DNA of 5,522 nucleotides from an uncultured Coriobacteriaceae bacterium (GCA_900550385.1 URRZ01000113.1:1-5522); one strand, 5' to 3'. Shown: positions 1 through 5,091, numbered from the stretch's first letter. Notes: generated by a model not told the origin, from the letters alone. Numbers and translations: made by a program.

Positions 1-91
1 TGGTCTATTTGCTGTTAGTGAGCGTGCCGCGAACGCCTCTTTGTTTGCCGCACGAAGGGTGCAGGGGAACATGCGGAACGCAGGCGTTAAG

Positions 92-128
92 AAAATCGGG
101 GCTTCTTATTTCGAATGGCCCGATTTTT
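92..128 (+). terminator. Possible intrinsic terminator stem-loop at left edge
   Basis: A 9-bp perfect stem (AAAATCGGG 92-100 with CCCGATTTT 119-127) encloses an 18-nt loop, and the descending arm ends in a run of five T. This could end a plus-strand transcript entering from the left of the window. The stem is only moderately GC-rich, the loop is long, and the T run is partly inside the stem. It may therefore simply be the first palindrome of the repeat cluster. No gene that it would terminate is visible. Confidence 0.3.
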
Positions 129-296
129 AGCCGCAGTGGAAGAGCTTCGGGGTTCCGGGCCTAGGGCCCCGGGCGCGCACTGCGCGGCTGGGCGGCACGG
201 AATGGCGGCCCCGGTGGGGCCGGCAACCGAACCGATGCGGTTTCGCAATGCGAAATGGCCGGCTTTGTCGGCCAAGCACCGGACCTGCGCCTTTTG

Positions 297-385
297 GTTC
301 TTTTCGGCACGAAAAGAACGACCCCTCCGTAAAAACCGGCGTCCCCCCAACGCTCTTTGCTTCTTTCTCAACGCTGAGAAAGAAG
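297..385. repeat. Pair of near-identical hairpins
   Basis: Two perfect hairpins lie 40 bp apart: 297-319 (10-bp stem, loop GCA) and 360-385 (11-bp stem, loop ACGC). Both have a left arm of the form TTTGSTTCTTTYTC followed by its complement and then a C-run (GACCCC, GGCCCC), so they look like diverged copies of one unit. Neither stem is followed by a T-run on either strand, which argues against intrinsic terminators. Tandem hairpins of this kind fit a REP-like element or a transcript 3'-end stabiliser for the minus-strand gene that ends at 398. Confidence 0.6.
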
Positions 386-397
386 GCCCCCGTCCTT

Positions 398-577
398 TTA
401 TTTTCCCTGATAATAGGCATTCAAGTCAATCGGGCCCTGCTCTTTCTCAAAATCCGCCACCATCCCTTTGACTAACTGTTCAACTTGTTTATTCTTTGTT
501 CTTCCCTCGTAATCGGCAATATATTTTAGTTTACCGGATAATTCTTCATCCATTCGGACGGTAAACGTCTGGTTCAT
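398..577 (-). CDS. Arc-like ribbon-helix-helix DNA-binding protein (59 aa)
   Basis: This is a small DNA-binding protein, probably a transcriptional repressor or the antitoxin part of a toxin-antitoxin or mobile-element module. The translation starts MNQTFTVRMDEEL and ends AYYQGK. Residues 4-9 (TFTVRM) form the predicted DNA-contacting beta-strand and residues 10-24 helix A. The turn GRTKNKQV (25-32) matches the GRSVNSEI turn of phage Arc, and helix B runs to about residue 46. Arc is 53 aa, so the length fits. The ATG at 577 is preceded by a G-rich Shine-Dalgarno stretch (GAGGGTGGGG). The codons (many AAA, TTA, AGA, GAA) and GC content, roughly 40% by eye, are unlike the GC-rich genes to the right, which suggests horizontal acquisition. 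No toxin partner is visible downstream (the repeat cluster follows directly) or upstream. The RHH fold is well supported; the exact role is not. Confidence 0.85.
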   Translation of the reverse strand: MNQTFTVRMDEELSGKLKYIADYEGRTKNKQVEQLVKGMVADFEKEQGPIDLNAYYQGK

Positions 578-630
578 TTCCCCACCCTCTTGACTTTAAA
601 CTTCCAATATTCTCTCGGTAACAGACCAAT

Positions 631-660
631 TGTATAATGAAGAAACAAAAAACATACCAA
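631..660 (-). promoter_or_regulatory. Promoter of the RHH gene
   Basis: On the minus strand a -35 TTGGTA (655-660) and a -10 TATACA (631-636) are separated by 18 bp, giving a start near 624 and a leader of about 47 nt before the ATG at 577. A perfect plus-strand -10 hexamer TATAAT (633-638) overlaps this -10, but I find no good plus-strand -35 at the right distance. Confidence 0.45.
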
Positions 661-674
661 CAAATATTGGTATG
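653..674. promoter_or_regulatory. Inverted-repeat operator over the RHH promoter
   Basis: CATACCAA (653-660) and TTGGTATG (667-674) form a perfect 8-bp inverted repeat with a 6-bp spacer. The left arm contains the minus-strand -35 box of the RHH gene, so a protein bound here would block that promoter. RHH proteins of this type commonly autoregulate through such sites. Binding by the neighbouring RHH protein is inference. Confidence 0.5.
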
Positions 675-806
675 AAAAACAAATAATCTTCGAAACAAAT
701 ATAGCAAAACCGAGTCAATTTGAAGGAGAAATGAATACTTTTTGCTCCAAATCATATTCAGTGAAATATTTTATTCTTTCGTTTTGCATTCATTTTCAGG
801 CTACAC

Positions 807-824
807 TTTTACAAAAATGTAAAA
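807..824. promoter_or_regulatory. Inverted repeat ahead of the small orphan gene
   Basis: TTTTACA (807-813) and TGTAAAA (818-824) form a perfect 7-bp inverted repeat around AAAA, ending 9 bases before the Shine-Dalgarno sequence (834-841) of the plus-strand gene. The position suits an operator controlling that gene. As RNA the stem is all A-U apart from one pair, so it would be weak. The binding protein is unknown, and the sequence differs from both the 653-674 and the 4201-4260 repeats. Confidence 0.35.
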
Positions 825-845
825 TAAGTCCAAGAGGTGATAACG

Positions 846-1166
846 ATGATGCACGATTTTCAATCCATTTGGGACTGTATCCACGCCCATCCTTTGATCG
901 ACCATTACGGCTCCTATCAGCTCAGAGACCCCCATGTCCCCAGCTTGTTTTCCAAGAACGCCCCCTGCACAAAACTATACGCCTCAGCCTTCGCGGCGCG
1001 CGAACGCCTGGCCAAGCGCCTGGACAGCAGCATCGAGGACGAAGACATCATGGAAATGGTGCGCCGCTACGAGGATATGGCCGAGGTGATGGCCCGGGAG
1101 GTATACGACACCGTGCTGCGCATGGTGGTGCAGACGCAAATCGAAAACGAGGTCAGAAACCGGTAG
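846..1166 (+). CDS. Small hypothetical protein (106 aa)
   Basis: I do not recognise this protein with confidence. The start is set at ATG 846 (a second ATG follows at 849) because a strong Shine-Dalgarno GAGGTGAT lies at 834-841; a GTG at 837 falls inside that element and is not a start. The translation begins MMHDFQSIWDCIHAHPLIDHYG and ends IENEVRNR. The N-terminal third carries several His and aromatic residues. From about residue 48 it looks all-helical and charged, with an acidic stretch SSIEDEDIMEMVRRYEDM. There is no signal peptide or membrane segment. The general style (short, N-terminal aromatics, then an acidic helix pair) recalls small accessory proteins of gut Firmicutes and Actinobacteria, but that is weak. 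It stands alone on the plus strand, convergent with rubrerythrin, and its 5' end sits in the AT-rich block while its 3' half has host-like GC. Confidence 0.7.
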   Translation: MMHDFQSIWDCIHAHPLIDHYGSYQLRDPHVPSLFSKNAPCTKLYASAFAARERLAKRLDSSIEDEDIMEMVRRYEDMAEVMAREVYDTVLRMVVQTQIENEVRNR

Positions 1167-1196
1167 CCGCCAACGTATGGGATGGGCGGCGGTTCG

Positions 1197-1231
1197 AAAA
1201 AAAGCCCGGCGATCCTCACGGATCGCCGGGC
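1197..1231 (-). terminator. Intrinsic terminator of rubrerythrin
   Basis: A perfect 12-bp GC-rich stem, GCCCGGCGATCC (1204-1215) with its complement (1220-1231), encloses the tetraloop TCAC. On the minus strand it is followed by a run of seven T (A-tract 1197-1203 on plus). It lies 19 nt past the rubrerythrin stop, the textbook position for a rho-independent terminator. On the plus strand only a short GCTTT follows, so it would be at most a weak terminator for the convergent gene ending at 1166. Confidence 0.92.
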
Positions 1232-1250
1232 GCTTTGCGCTGGGCAAAAC

Positions 1251-1790
1251 TTAATAATTTTCAGCCTTCAGCTGGAAGTAATCGCGGGGATGGGCGCACA
1301 CGGGGCAGACCTCGGGGGCCTCCTTGCCGATGTGGATGTGGCCGCAGTTGCCGCACTTCCACACGCACACGTCGTCGCGCTTGAACACCTCGCCGGCCTC
1401 GATGCGGGCCATCAGCTTGCGGTAGCGCTCCTCGTGCTCCTTCTCGACGCCCGCCACGCCGTCGAACAGCTCGGCGATGTCGGCGAAGCCCTCCTCGCGA
1501 GCCACCTTTGCGAACTCGGCGTACATCTGGGTCCATTCCTCGTTCTCGCCGGCGGCGGCGTCGGCGAGGTTGTCCATCGTGGAGGGAACGGCGCCGCCGT
1601 GCAGCAGCTTGAACCAGAGCTTCGCGTGCTCCTTCTCGTTCTTCGCCGTCTCCAGGAAGATGTTCTGGATCTGGACGTAGCCGTCCTTCTTGGCCTGGCT
1701 GGCGTAGTACTGGTACTTGGTGTGCGCCTGCGACTCGCCGGCGAACGCGAACTCGAGGTTCTTCTCGGTCTGGCTTCCCTTGAGGTCCAT
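1251..1790 (-). CDS. rbr: Rubrerythrin
   Basis: This is a cytoplasmic non-haem diiron peroxidase that reduces hydrogen peroxide to water with electrons from its rubredoxin domain; it is a main peroxide defence of anaerobes. At 179 aa it is close to the 191 aa of the Desulfovibrio enzyme. Residues 1-135 form the four-helix ferritin-like domain. The iron ligands align well: E19 (FAGES), E52 and H55 (EKEH), E82 and E85 (GENEEW), E116 and H119 (EKEH). Residues 140-179 are the rubredoxin-like domain, with C146-x2-C149 (CGNC) and C162-x2-C165 (CPVC) binding one iron. The ATG at 1790 is preceded by a strong GAGGAGGG ribosome-binding site. It has its own promoter and terminator, so it is a single-gene unit, although the efflux gene upstream points the same way. 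All expected ligands are present. Regulation by a peroxide sensor is likely in the family, but no operator is evident here. Confidence 0.97.
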   Translation of the reverse strand: MDLKGSQTEKNLEFAFAGESQAHTKYQYYASQAKKDGYVQIQNIFLETAKNEKEHAKLWFKLLHGGAVPSTMDNLADAAAGENEEWTQMYAEFAKVAREEGFADIAELFDGVAGVEKEHEERYRKLMARIEAGEVFKRDDVCVWKCGNCGHIHIGKEAPEVCPVCAHPRDYFQLKAENY

Positions 1791-1841
1791 GGGACTATCC
1801 CTCCTCTTCAGGCGCCCACCTTTCGGGGCGCGGATGAGGCC

Positions 1842-1870
1842 ATTGTACCCTGCGCGAGGGGGCGGGGCAA
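1842..1870 (-). promoter_or_regulatory. Rubrerythrin promoter
   Basis: On the minus strand a -35 TTGCCC (1865-1870) and a -10 TACAAT (1842-1847) are separated by 17 bp, giving a start near 1835 and a leader of roughly 45 nt before the ATG at 1790. The -10 matches the vegetative consensus at five of six positions. It lies between the efflux-gene stop and rbr, which supports independent transcription of rbr. Confidence 0.65.
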
Positions 1871-1923
1871 ACGCGCGGCGGGGCTGTTGGGGAATCGTTG
1901 ACCGGGCACGTGCGGGCCCGTTC

Positions 1924-3465
1924 CTAGTGCTCGCTTTCGGTGAGGTCGAAGCCGCGCGGGATGAGCTTCCACACCACGAGCGAGACGAGCAGCAGCACCA
2001 CGCCGCCGGCGAAGCTGGTGATGATGATCGATTCGGAGAACGACGCCGCGCCCTCGCGCATGAGCTCGGCCGCGCCGGACTGCTGCGCTATCTGGACGGC
2101 GGCGCTGAACGATTCCATGGCCTGCTGGATCGTGGAGCCGTCCAAGCCCGCCTCCTGGAGGGCGGCGGGGTTCAGCCCCAAGCGATACACTACCGACGCC
2201 AGGCTGCCCAGGATCGCCACGCCCAGCACGTTGCCCAGGTCGTAGGAGATCTCCTCGATGCTCGCCGCGCTCGAAGCCTTCTCGACGGGCGTCTCGCACA
2301 TGATGATGGTCGAGCCCACCGCCAAGGCCCCCGTGCCGGCGCCCACTAGGCAGCTGGACACGAGGATGGGCGGGTAGCTGAGGTTGCCGTTGAACGCGAT
2401 CAGCATCATCATGGCGATCGCCGAGACGACCAGGCCCGCCACGGTGACGTTGCGCGCGCCCAGCCGCATGGCCAGCGACGGGGCGAACATGCCCGCCAGC
2501 AAGCCGGTCACGCCCATCGGCGCCAGCTTGATGCCGGCCTCCAGCGGGCTGCTGCCGTCCACCAGCTGCATCCACTGCGCCAGCAGGAACAGAAGCGACG
2601 CCATCGCGAACATCGAGCCCAGGGCGGCGAGGATGCCCGCGGTGAAGGGCTTGCGCTTGAACAGCGAGAAGTCGATGAGCGGGTTGTCGGATTCCAAGCA
2701 GCGCACCGTGAAGGCGATCATCAGCGCCAGCCCTATGGCGAAGGCGAGGATGCCGGTAGCGTCCACCGCCATCAGCGCGGCGAGGTGCTTGATGGACCAC
2801 ATGATGAGCGTCATGCCCACCAGCGACAGCGCCGCCGCGGGGATGTCCCAGCTGCCGGGGTTCTTCACGCGGATCTCGGGAAGCACCAGCAGGCCGGCGA
2901 CGAACGCCACCGCCATCAGCGGCACGTTGACGAAGAACGCCGCATGCCAGCTGAAATGCTCCAGCAGGAAGCCGCCGATGAGCGGGCCGGCCGCCATGCC
3001 CAGGCCCGCGATGGCCGACCATGCGGCCAGGGCGAGGGCGCGCTCGCGCCCGTCCAGGAAGATGCTGCGCACCATGGAGATGGTGGTGGGCATGATCATC
3101 GCCGCCGCCATGCCGGTCAGCGCGCGGATGGCGATGACCATGGGCGTGCTGTTCGCAACCATCACCAGGCCGGATGCGACGCCGAACACCGCGAAGCCGG
3201 CAAGCATCATGCGCTTGCGGCCCCAGCGGTCGGAAAGCGAGCTGGCGCTCACCAGAAGGCCCGCCAGCACCAGCGAGTAGATGTCGATGATCCACAGCTG
3301 CTCGTCCGACGTCGGTTTCAGCTCGGCGGTCAGCTCGGGCAGCGCGATGTTGAGGATGGTCAGGTCGATGGAGCAGACGAACTGGCCGAACAGCACCACC
3401 ACCAGCGCTATCCAGCGCCGCGCCTTCGAGATGGCGGGGGGAGTCATGGTTATGGAGGTATCCAC
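1924..3465 (-). CDS. DHA2-family (QacA/SmvA-like) 14-TM multidrug efflux MFS transporter
   Basis: This is an inner-membrane drug/proton antiporter of the DHA2 branch of the major facilitator superfamily, expected to export cationic or lipophilic toxicants. Taking the GTG at 3465, the protein is 513 aa, the usual size for 14-TM members. In that numbering the features are: SIDLTILNIALP (motif D1, D34); WIIDIYSL (D61, as in QacA); SLSDRWGRKRM (motif A, about 76-86); AIAGLGMAAGPLIGG (motif C, about 151-165); SWHAAFFVNVP; and EEISYDLGNVLGVA near 404, matching the acidic TM13 region of QacA. A loop of about 50 residues lies between the last two membrane helices, as in QacA/SmvA. Start choice: AAGGTGAT precedes GTG 3465 by a good distance. 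GTG 3474 sits inside that element, and ATG 3447 lacks a ribosome-binding site. The gene lies 77 bp downstream of tetR on the same strand, probably one operon. The substrate cannot be told from sequence. Confidence 0.93.
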   Translation of the reverse strand: MDTSITMTPPAISKARRWIALVVVLFGQFVCSIDLTILNIALPELTAELKPTSDEQLWIIDIYSLVLAGLLVSASSLSDRWGRKRMMLAGFAVFGVASGLVMVANSTPMVIAIRALTGMAAAMIMPTTISMVRSIFLDGRERALALAAWSAIAGLGMAAGPLIGGFLLEHFSWHAAFFVNVPLMAVAFVAGLLVLPEIRVKNPGSWDIPAAALSLVGMTLIMWSIKHLAALMAVDATGILAFAIGLALMIAFTVRCLESDNPLIDFSLFKRKPFTAGILAALGSMFAMASLLFLLAQWMQLVDGSSPLEAGIKLAPMGVTGLLAGMFAPSLAMRLGARNVTVAGLVVSAIAMMMLIAFNGNLSYPPILVSSCLVGAGTGALAVGSTIIMCETPVEKASSAASIEEISYDLGNVLGVAILGSLASVVYRLGLNPAALQEAGLDGSTIQQAMESFSAAVQIAQQSGAAELMREGAASFSESIIITSFAGGVVLLLVSLVVWKLIPRGFDLTESEH

Positions 3466-3500
3466 GGGTATCACCTTCAGATCAAGGGTTTGGAACGGTT

Positions 3501-3526
3501 GGGTTTTCGAGGGGGAGGGGAGGGGG
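3501..3526 (+). other. G-quadruplex motif between tetR and the efflux gene
   Basis: The plus strand carries four G-runs: GGG 3501-3503, GGGGG 3511-3515, GGGG 3517-3520 and GGGGG 3522-3526, with loops of 7, 1 and 1 nt. This satisfies the canonical G3+N1-7 rule. The operon is read from the minus strand, so the G-runs lie in the template strand and the mRNA is C-rich. A folded quadruplex could slow RNA polymerase between regulator and transporter. This is a sequence match only; in a GC-rich genome it may be incidental. Confidence 0.45.
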
Positions 3527-3542
3527 CGGCGCGTCCGGCCGC

Positions 3543-4178
3543 TTAACGCGCGCCGTTTCCCGGATCGGGCTTCGTCCCGAAGATCGCCTGGACCGCAAGG
3601 TCGACGGCGTCCGGATCGACCGGATGCCCCAGAAGGCAGGTTTCCAGCATGGCGCCGTCCATCAGCATCGTGAGCGCCTTCGCGCGCTTCTCGTCGACGT
3701 AGGGCAGCGATCGTCGGATGGCGAGCTCGATGGATCGGCGCGCGAGTTCGCGCAGGGCGGGGTCGTTCGCCGCGGCGCAGAAGAAGGCGGTGTCGATTTC
3801 CACCTGCGCCGCGTCGGCGAAGTAATCGTTCAGCTCCTGGGCGTAGGCGCGGGCATCGCCGCCGTTCGCTTCGATGGCCTGGAACATCTCGTCGTAGTCG
3901 CGCTCGATCTGGCGACCCAGCTCCGCCAGGCCCTCCCGGCGCAGCTCGTCGATGCTGGCGAAGTACTGCGTGGTCGACCCCAGCGGCACGCCCGCCTGCT
4001 GAGCGATGCGCCGATGCGTGAGCTTGCGCGTGCCCTCGCGCGCGATGACCTCGGCCGCAGCCTCGACGATGGCGCGGCGGCGGCCCTCGGGGTCGCGTTT
4101 GGCGCGCCGGGGCGCTTCGGTTCCGCGTCCTCGGTCCGCGGGGCGGCTATGCTGGGTGTTTCCGGCTGCTTCGGCCAT
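3543..4178 (-). CDS. TetR/AcrR-family transcriptional repressor of the efflux operon
   Basis: This is a cytoplasmic one-component regulator that binds DNA as a dimer and is released by a small-molecule ligand. At 211 aa it is typical for the family. After an Arg-rich, probably disordered N-terminal extension of about 32 residues comes the TetR HTH domain (about 33-80): RRRAIVEAAAEVIAREG, then the helix-turn-helix THRRIAQQAGVPLGSTTQYF (54-73) and SIDEL. Residues 85-205 are the all-helical ligand-binding and dimerisation domain, poorly conserved as usual. The ATG at 4178 follows AAAGGG at suitable spacing. It is the first gene of a tetR-efflux unit and has two matching palindromic operators upstream, so autoregulation and control of the transporter are strongly suggested. 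The ligand is unknown. The long N-terminal extension is somewhat unusual, but there is no later in-frame ATG before the HTH. Confidence 0.93.
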   Translation of the reverse strand: MAEAAGNTQHSRPADRGRGTEAPRRAKRDPEGRRRAIVEAAAEVIAREGTRKLTHRRIAQQAGVPLGSTTQYFASIDELRREGLAELGRQIERDYDEMFQAIEANGGDARAYAQELNDYFADAAQVEIDTAFFCAAANDPALRELARRSIELAIRRSLPYVDEKRAKALTMLMDGAMLETCLLGHPVDPDAVDLAVQAIFGTKPDPGNGAR

Positions 4179-4195
4179 GCTTGCCCTTTCGATCC

Positions 4196-4223
4196 ATTAA
4201 AATGTACGTTTGTACATTAACAG
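4196..4223 (-). promoter_or_regulatory. Putative tetR-efflux promoter
   Basis: On the minus strand a -10 TTTAAT (4196-4201) matches the consensus at five of six positions. A weak -35 CTGTTA (4218-4223) lies 16 bp upstream. The spacer between them is almost exactly the proximal operator (4201-4218), an arrangement typical of TetR-type repression. Transcription would start near 4189, leaving a very short leader before the ATG at 4178. The -35 is poor, so the promoter is tentative. Confidence 0.4.
4201..4218. promoter_or_regulatory. Proximal TetR operator
   Basis: AATGTAC (4201-4207), spacer GTTT, GTACATT (4212-4218): a perfect 7-bp inverted repeat, 18 bp long, beginning 23 bp upstream of the tetR start. 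Its arms are identical to those of the distal operator at 4243-4260. The length and symmetry suit a TetR dimer. Confidence 0.85.
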
Positions 4224-4242
4224 GGTAGCAGTGGGGCTGAAT

Positions 4243-4260
4243 AATGTACATATGTACATT
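4243..4260. promoter_or_regulatory. Distal TetR operator
   Basis: AATGTAC (4243-4249), spacer ATAT, GTACATT (4254-4260). With its palindromic spacer all 18 bp are perfectly symmetric. It is offset 42 bp from the proximal site, four helical turns at 10.5 bp per turn, so two bound dimers would lie on the same face of the DNA. Confidence 0.85.
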
Positions 4261-4304
4261 CGATTGGTTCACAAATCGGGCACAACCCGCATCCGGAGAG
4301 CTTC

Positions 4305-4967
4305 TTAGGCTTCCTTCCCCCTGCTGGGGCACAGGTCGCCGATGATGCATTCGCCGCACTTCGGGTTCCGCGCGCTGCAGAACTCCCGCCCGAAATGGAC
4401 CCATTGATGGTTGATGAACAGCCAGTCGCGCTGCGGGTGGATCTTCAGCAGCTTCGCCTCCACCTTGGCCGGCGTGTCGTCGTTGTGCGTCGCGAAACGC
4501 AGCCGATGCGCGATGCGGAACACGTGCGTGTCCACGGCGATGCCCTGCGGGTTGCGGAACGCCTCGCACATCACGACGTTGGCCGTCTTGCGGCCGACGC
4601 CGGGCAGCTTCTGCAGCGCGTCGATGTCGTTGGGGACCTCGCCGCCGAAGTCGGTCAGGATGGTTTGCGCGCAGGCGATGATGTTCTTGGCCTTGTTGCG
4701 GAAGAATCCCAGGGGATGGATGATCTCCTCCACGTCCTCCAGGCGCGCCGACGCCATCTTCTCGGGCGTACCGTAGCGCGCGAACAGCTCGGGCGTCACC
4801 TTGTTCACGGCGGCGTCGGTGCACTGCGCTGACAGGATCACCGCGACGGTCAGCGTGAAGGGCGTGGCGTAGTCCAGCGAGCAGGCGCCCTCGCCGTAAT
4901 GGCCCAGCATGCGCTCCTCGATCTGCGCGGCGCGGGCGCGTTGCTGGGTGAGGTTCTCGCGTGCCAT
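4305..4967 (-). CDS. nth: Endonuclease III (DNA glycosylase/AP lyase)
   Basis: This base-excision repair enzyme removes oxidised pyrimidines such as thymine glycol and cleaves the strand at the abasic site. At 220 aa it is close to the E. coli enzyme (211 aa). The helix-hairpin-helix LPGVGRKTANVV (121-132) contains the catalytic lysine K127, and VDTHVFRI (145-152) holds the catalytic aspartate D146. The C-terminal cysteines C197-x6-C204-x2-C207-x5-C213 match the [4Fe-4S] loop of Nth exactly. The ATG at 4967 follows AAAGGAA at good spacing; the frame is open further upstream to 5159, but that part overlaps the divergent gene and looks non-coding. It is divergent from the TRIC-family gene and separated from tetR by 126 bp that hold the operators, so it is probably its own unit. 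No key residue is missing. Confidence 0.97.
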   Translation of the reverse strand: MARENLTQQRARAAQIEERMLGHYGEGACSLDYATPFTLTVAVILSAQCTDAAVNKVTPELFARYGTPEKMASARLEDVEEIIHPLGFFRNKAKNIIACAQTILTDFGGEVPNDIDALQKLPGVGRKTANVVMCEAFRNPQGIAVDTHVFRIAHRLRFATHNDDTPAKVEAKLLKIHPQRDWLFINHQWVHFGREFCSARNPKCGECIIGDLCPSRGKEA

Positions 4968-5007
4968 GGGCTTCCTTTCGCTGGCGGGGATTCGTTTCCG
5001 CCATGGG

Positions 5008-5016
5008 ATTCTACCA
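5008..5016 (-). promoter_or_regulatory. Extended -10 promoter of nth
   Basis: On the minus strand TGGTAGAAT (5008-5016) is an extended -10 element (TGn followed by TAGAAT, five of six matches). No good -35 is seen, which extended -10 promoters can tolerate. Transcription would start near 5001, about 34 nt before the nth start codon. Confidence 0.5.
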
Positions 5017-5021
5017 CGCGC

Positions 5022-5027
5022 TATACT
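5022..5027 (+). promoter_or_regulatory. Possible -10 box for the TRIC-family gene
   Basis: TATACT (5022-5027) on the plus strand is five of six to consensus and lies 64 bp upstream of the ATG at 5092. No convincing -35 is found at 16-18 bp. It sits back to back with the nth -10, so the two promoters would interfere with each other if both are used. Confidence 0.3.
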
Positions 5028-5091
5028 GGGGCTTCGACGCTCGACGCCCGGAAGAGGGCAGGATGGAAGAACGCGAGGCGGAAGAACGCGG

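Larger units (their letters stand above)
92..385. repeat. Cluster of palindromes, REP/BIME-like intergenic repeat
   Basis: This gene-free stretch holds at least seven perfect inverted repeats: 92-100/119-127 (AAAATCGGG, 18-nt loop), 157-161/165-169, 206-212/216-222 (CGGCCCC, loop GGT), 241-247/249-255 (TTTCGCA, 1-nt centre), 256-261/269-274 (TGGCCG), 297-306/310-319 (GTTCTTTTCG, loop GCA) and 360-370/375-385 (CTTCTTTCTCA, loop ACGC). Seven perfect stems in under 300 bp is far more than coding or random GC-rich DNA would give. Long open frames cross the area on both strands, but they are rich in R, P, G and A, overlap one another and match nothing I recognise, so I treat them as non-coding. 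The arrangement resembles the REP/BIME-type dispersed intergenic repeats of many bacteria. That it recurs in this genome is inference. The first 90 bases of the window show no feature I can support. Confidence 0.6.
578..845. other. AT-rich divergent intergenic region
   Basis: This 268-bp region between the divergent RHH gene and the small plus-strand gene is very AT-rich compared with everything after 1000. It holds the overlapping minus and plus -10 hexamers near 633, the inverted repeat at 653-674, and a second inverted repeat at 807-824 just before the plus-strand ribosome-binding site. An ATG at 731 follows AAGGAG by only 2 nt, and the frame it opens runs into the next gene out of phase; I do not accept it as a gene. 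The composition suggests the segment was acquired with the RHH gene. Confidence 0.6.

Noticed and set aside
2..130. A frame open from the window edge to a TAG at 128
   Set aside because: It could be the tail of an upstream gene, but its end is inside the first palindrome and I recognise nothing in the 42 residues, so it is not supported.
92..385. CRISPR array
   Set aside because: The repeats are palindromes of different sequence with irregular spacing; there is no constant direct repeat and no cas gene.
87..475. Several overlapping open frames of 75-118 codons on both strands
   Set aside because: They overlap each other, are dominated by R/P/G/A, cross multiple perfect hairpins and have no recognisable domain; best explained by GC-rich repeat DNA with few stop codons.
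637..675. Tiny plus-strand frame MKKQKTYQQILV across the inverted repeat
   Set aside because: It has only 12 codons and no ribosome-binding site, and it lies over the promoter/operator of the RHH gene.
731..1384. Long plus-strand frame starting at ATG 731
   Set aside because: The AAGGAG is only 2 nt from the ATG, and most of the frame is an Arg-rich shadow of the gene at 846-1166 and of rubrerythrin.
1903..1920. Hairpin CGGGC/GCCCG just past the transporter stop as a terminator
   Set aside because: It has only a 5-bp stem and no T-run on the minus strand, so it is not an intrinsic terminator.
2384..3546. Long plus-strand frames opposite the transporter
   Set aside because: They are antisense shadows of a gene with clear MFS motifs and have low-complexity compositions.
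4277..4289. Short hairpin CGGG/CCCG past the nth stop as a terminator
   Set aside because: The stem is only 4 bp and the following T-run is just three bases; too weak to call.
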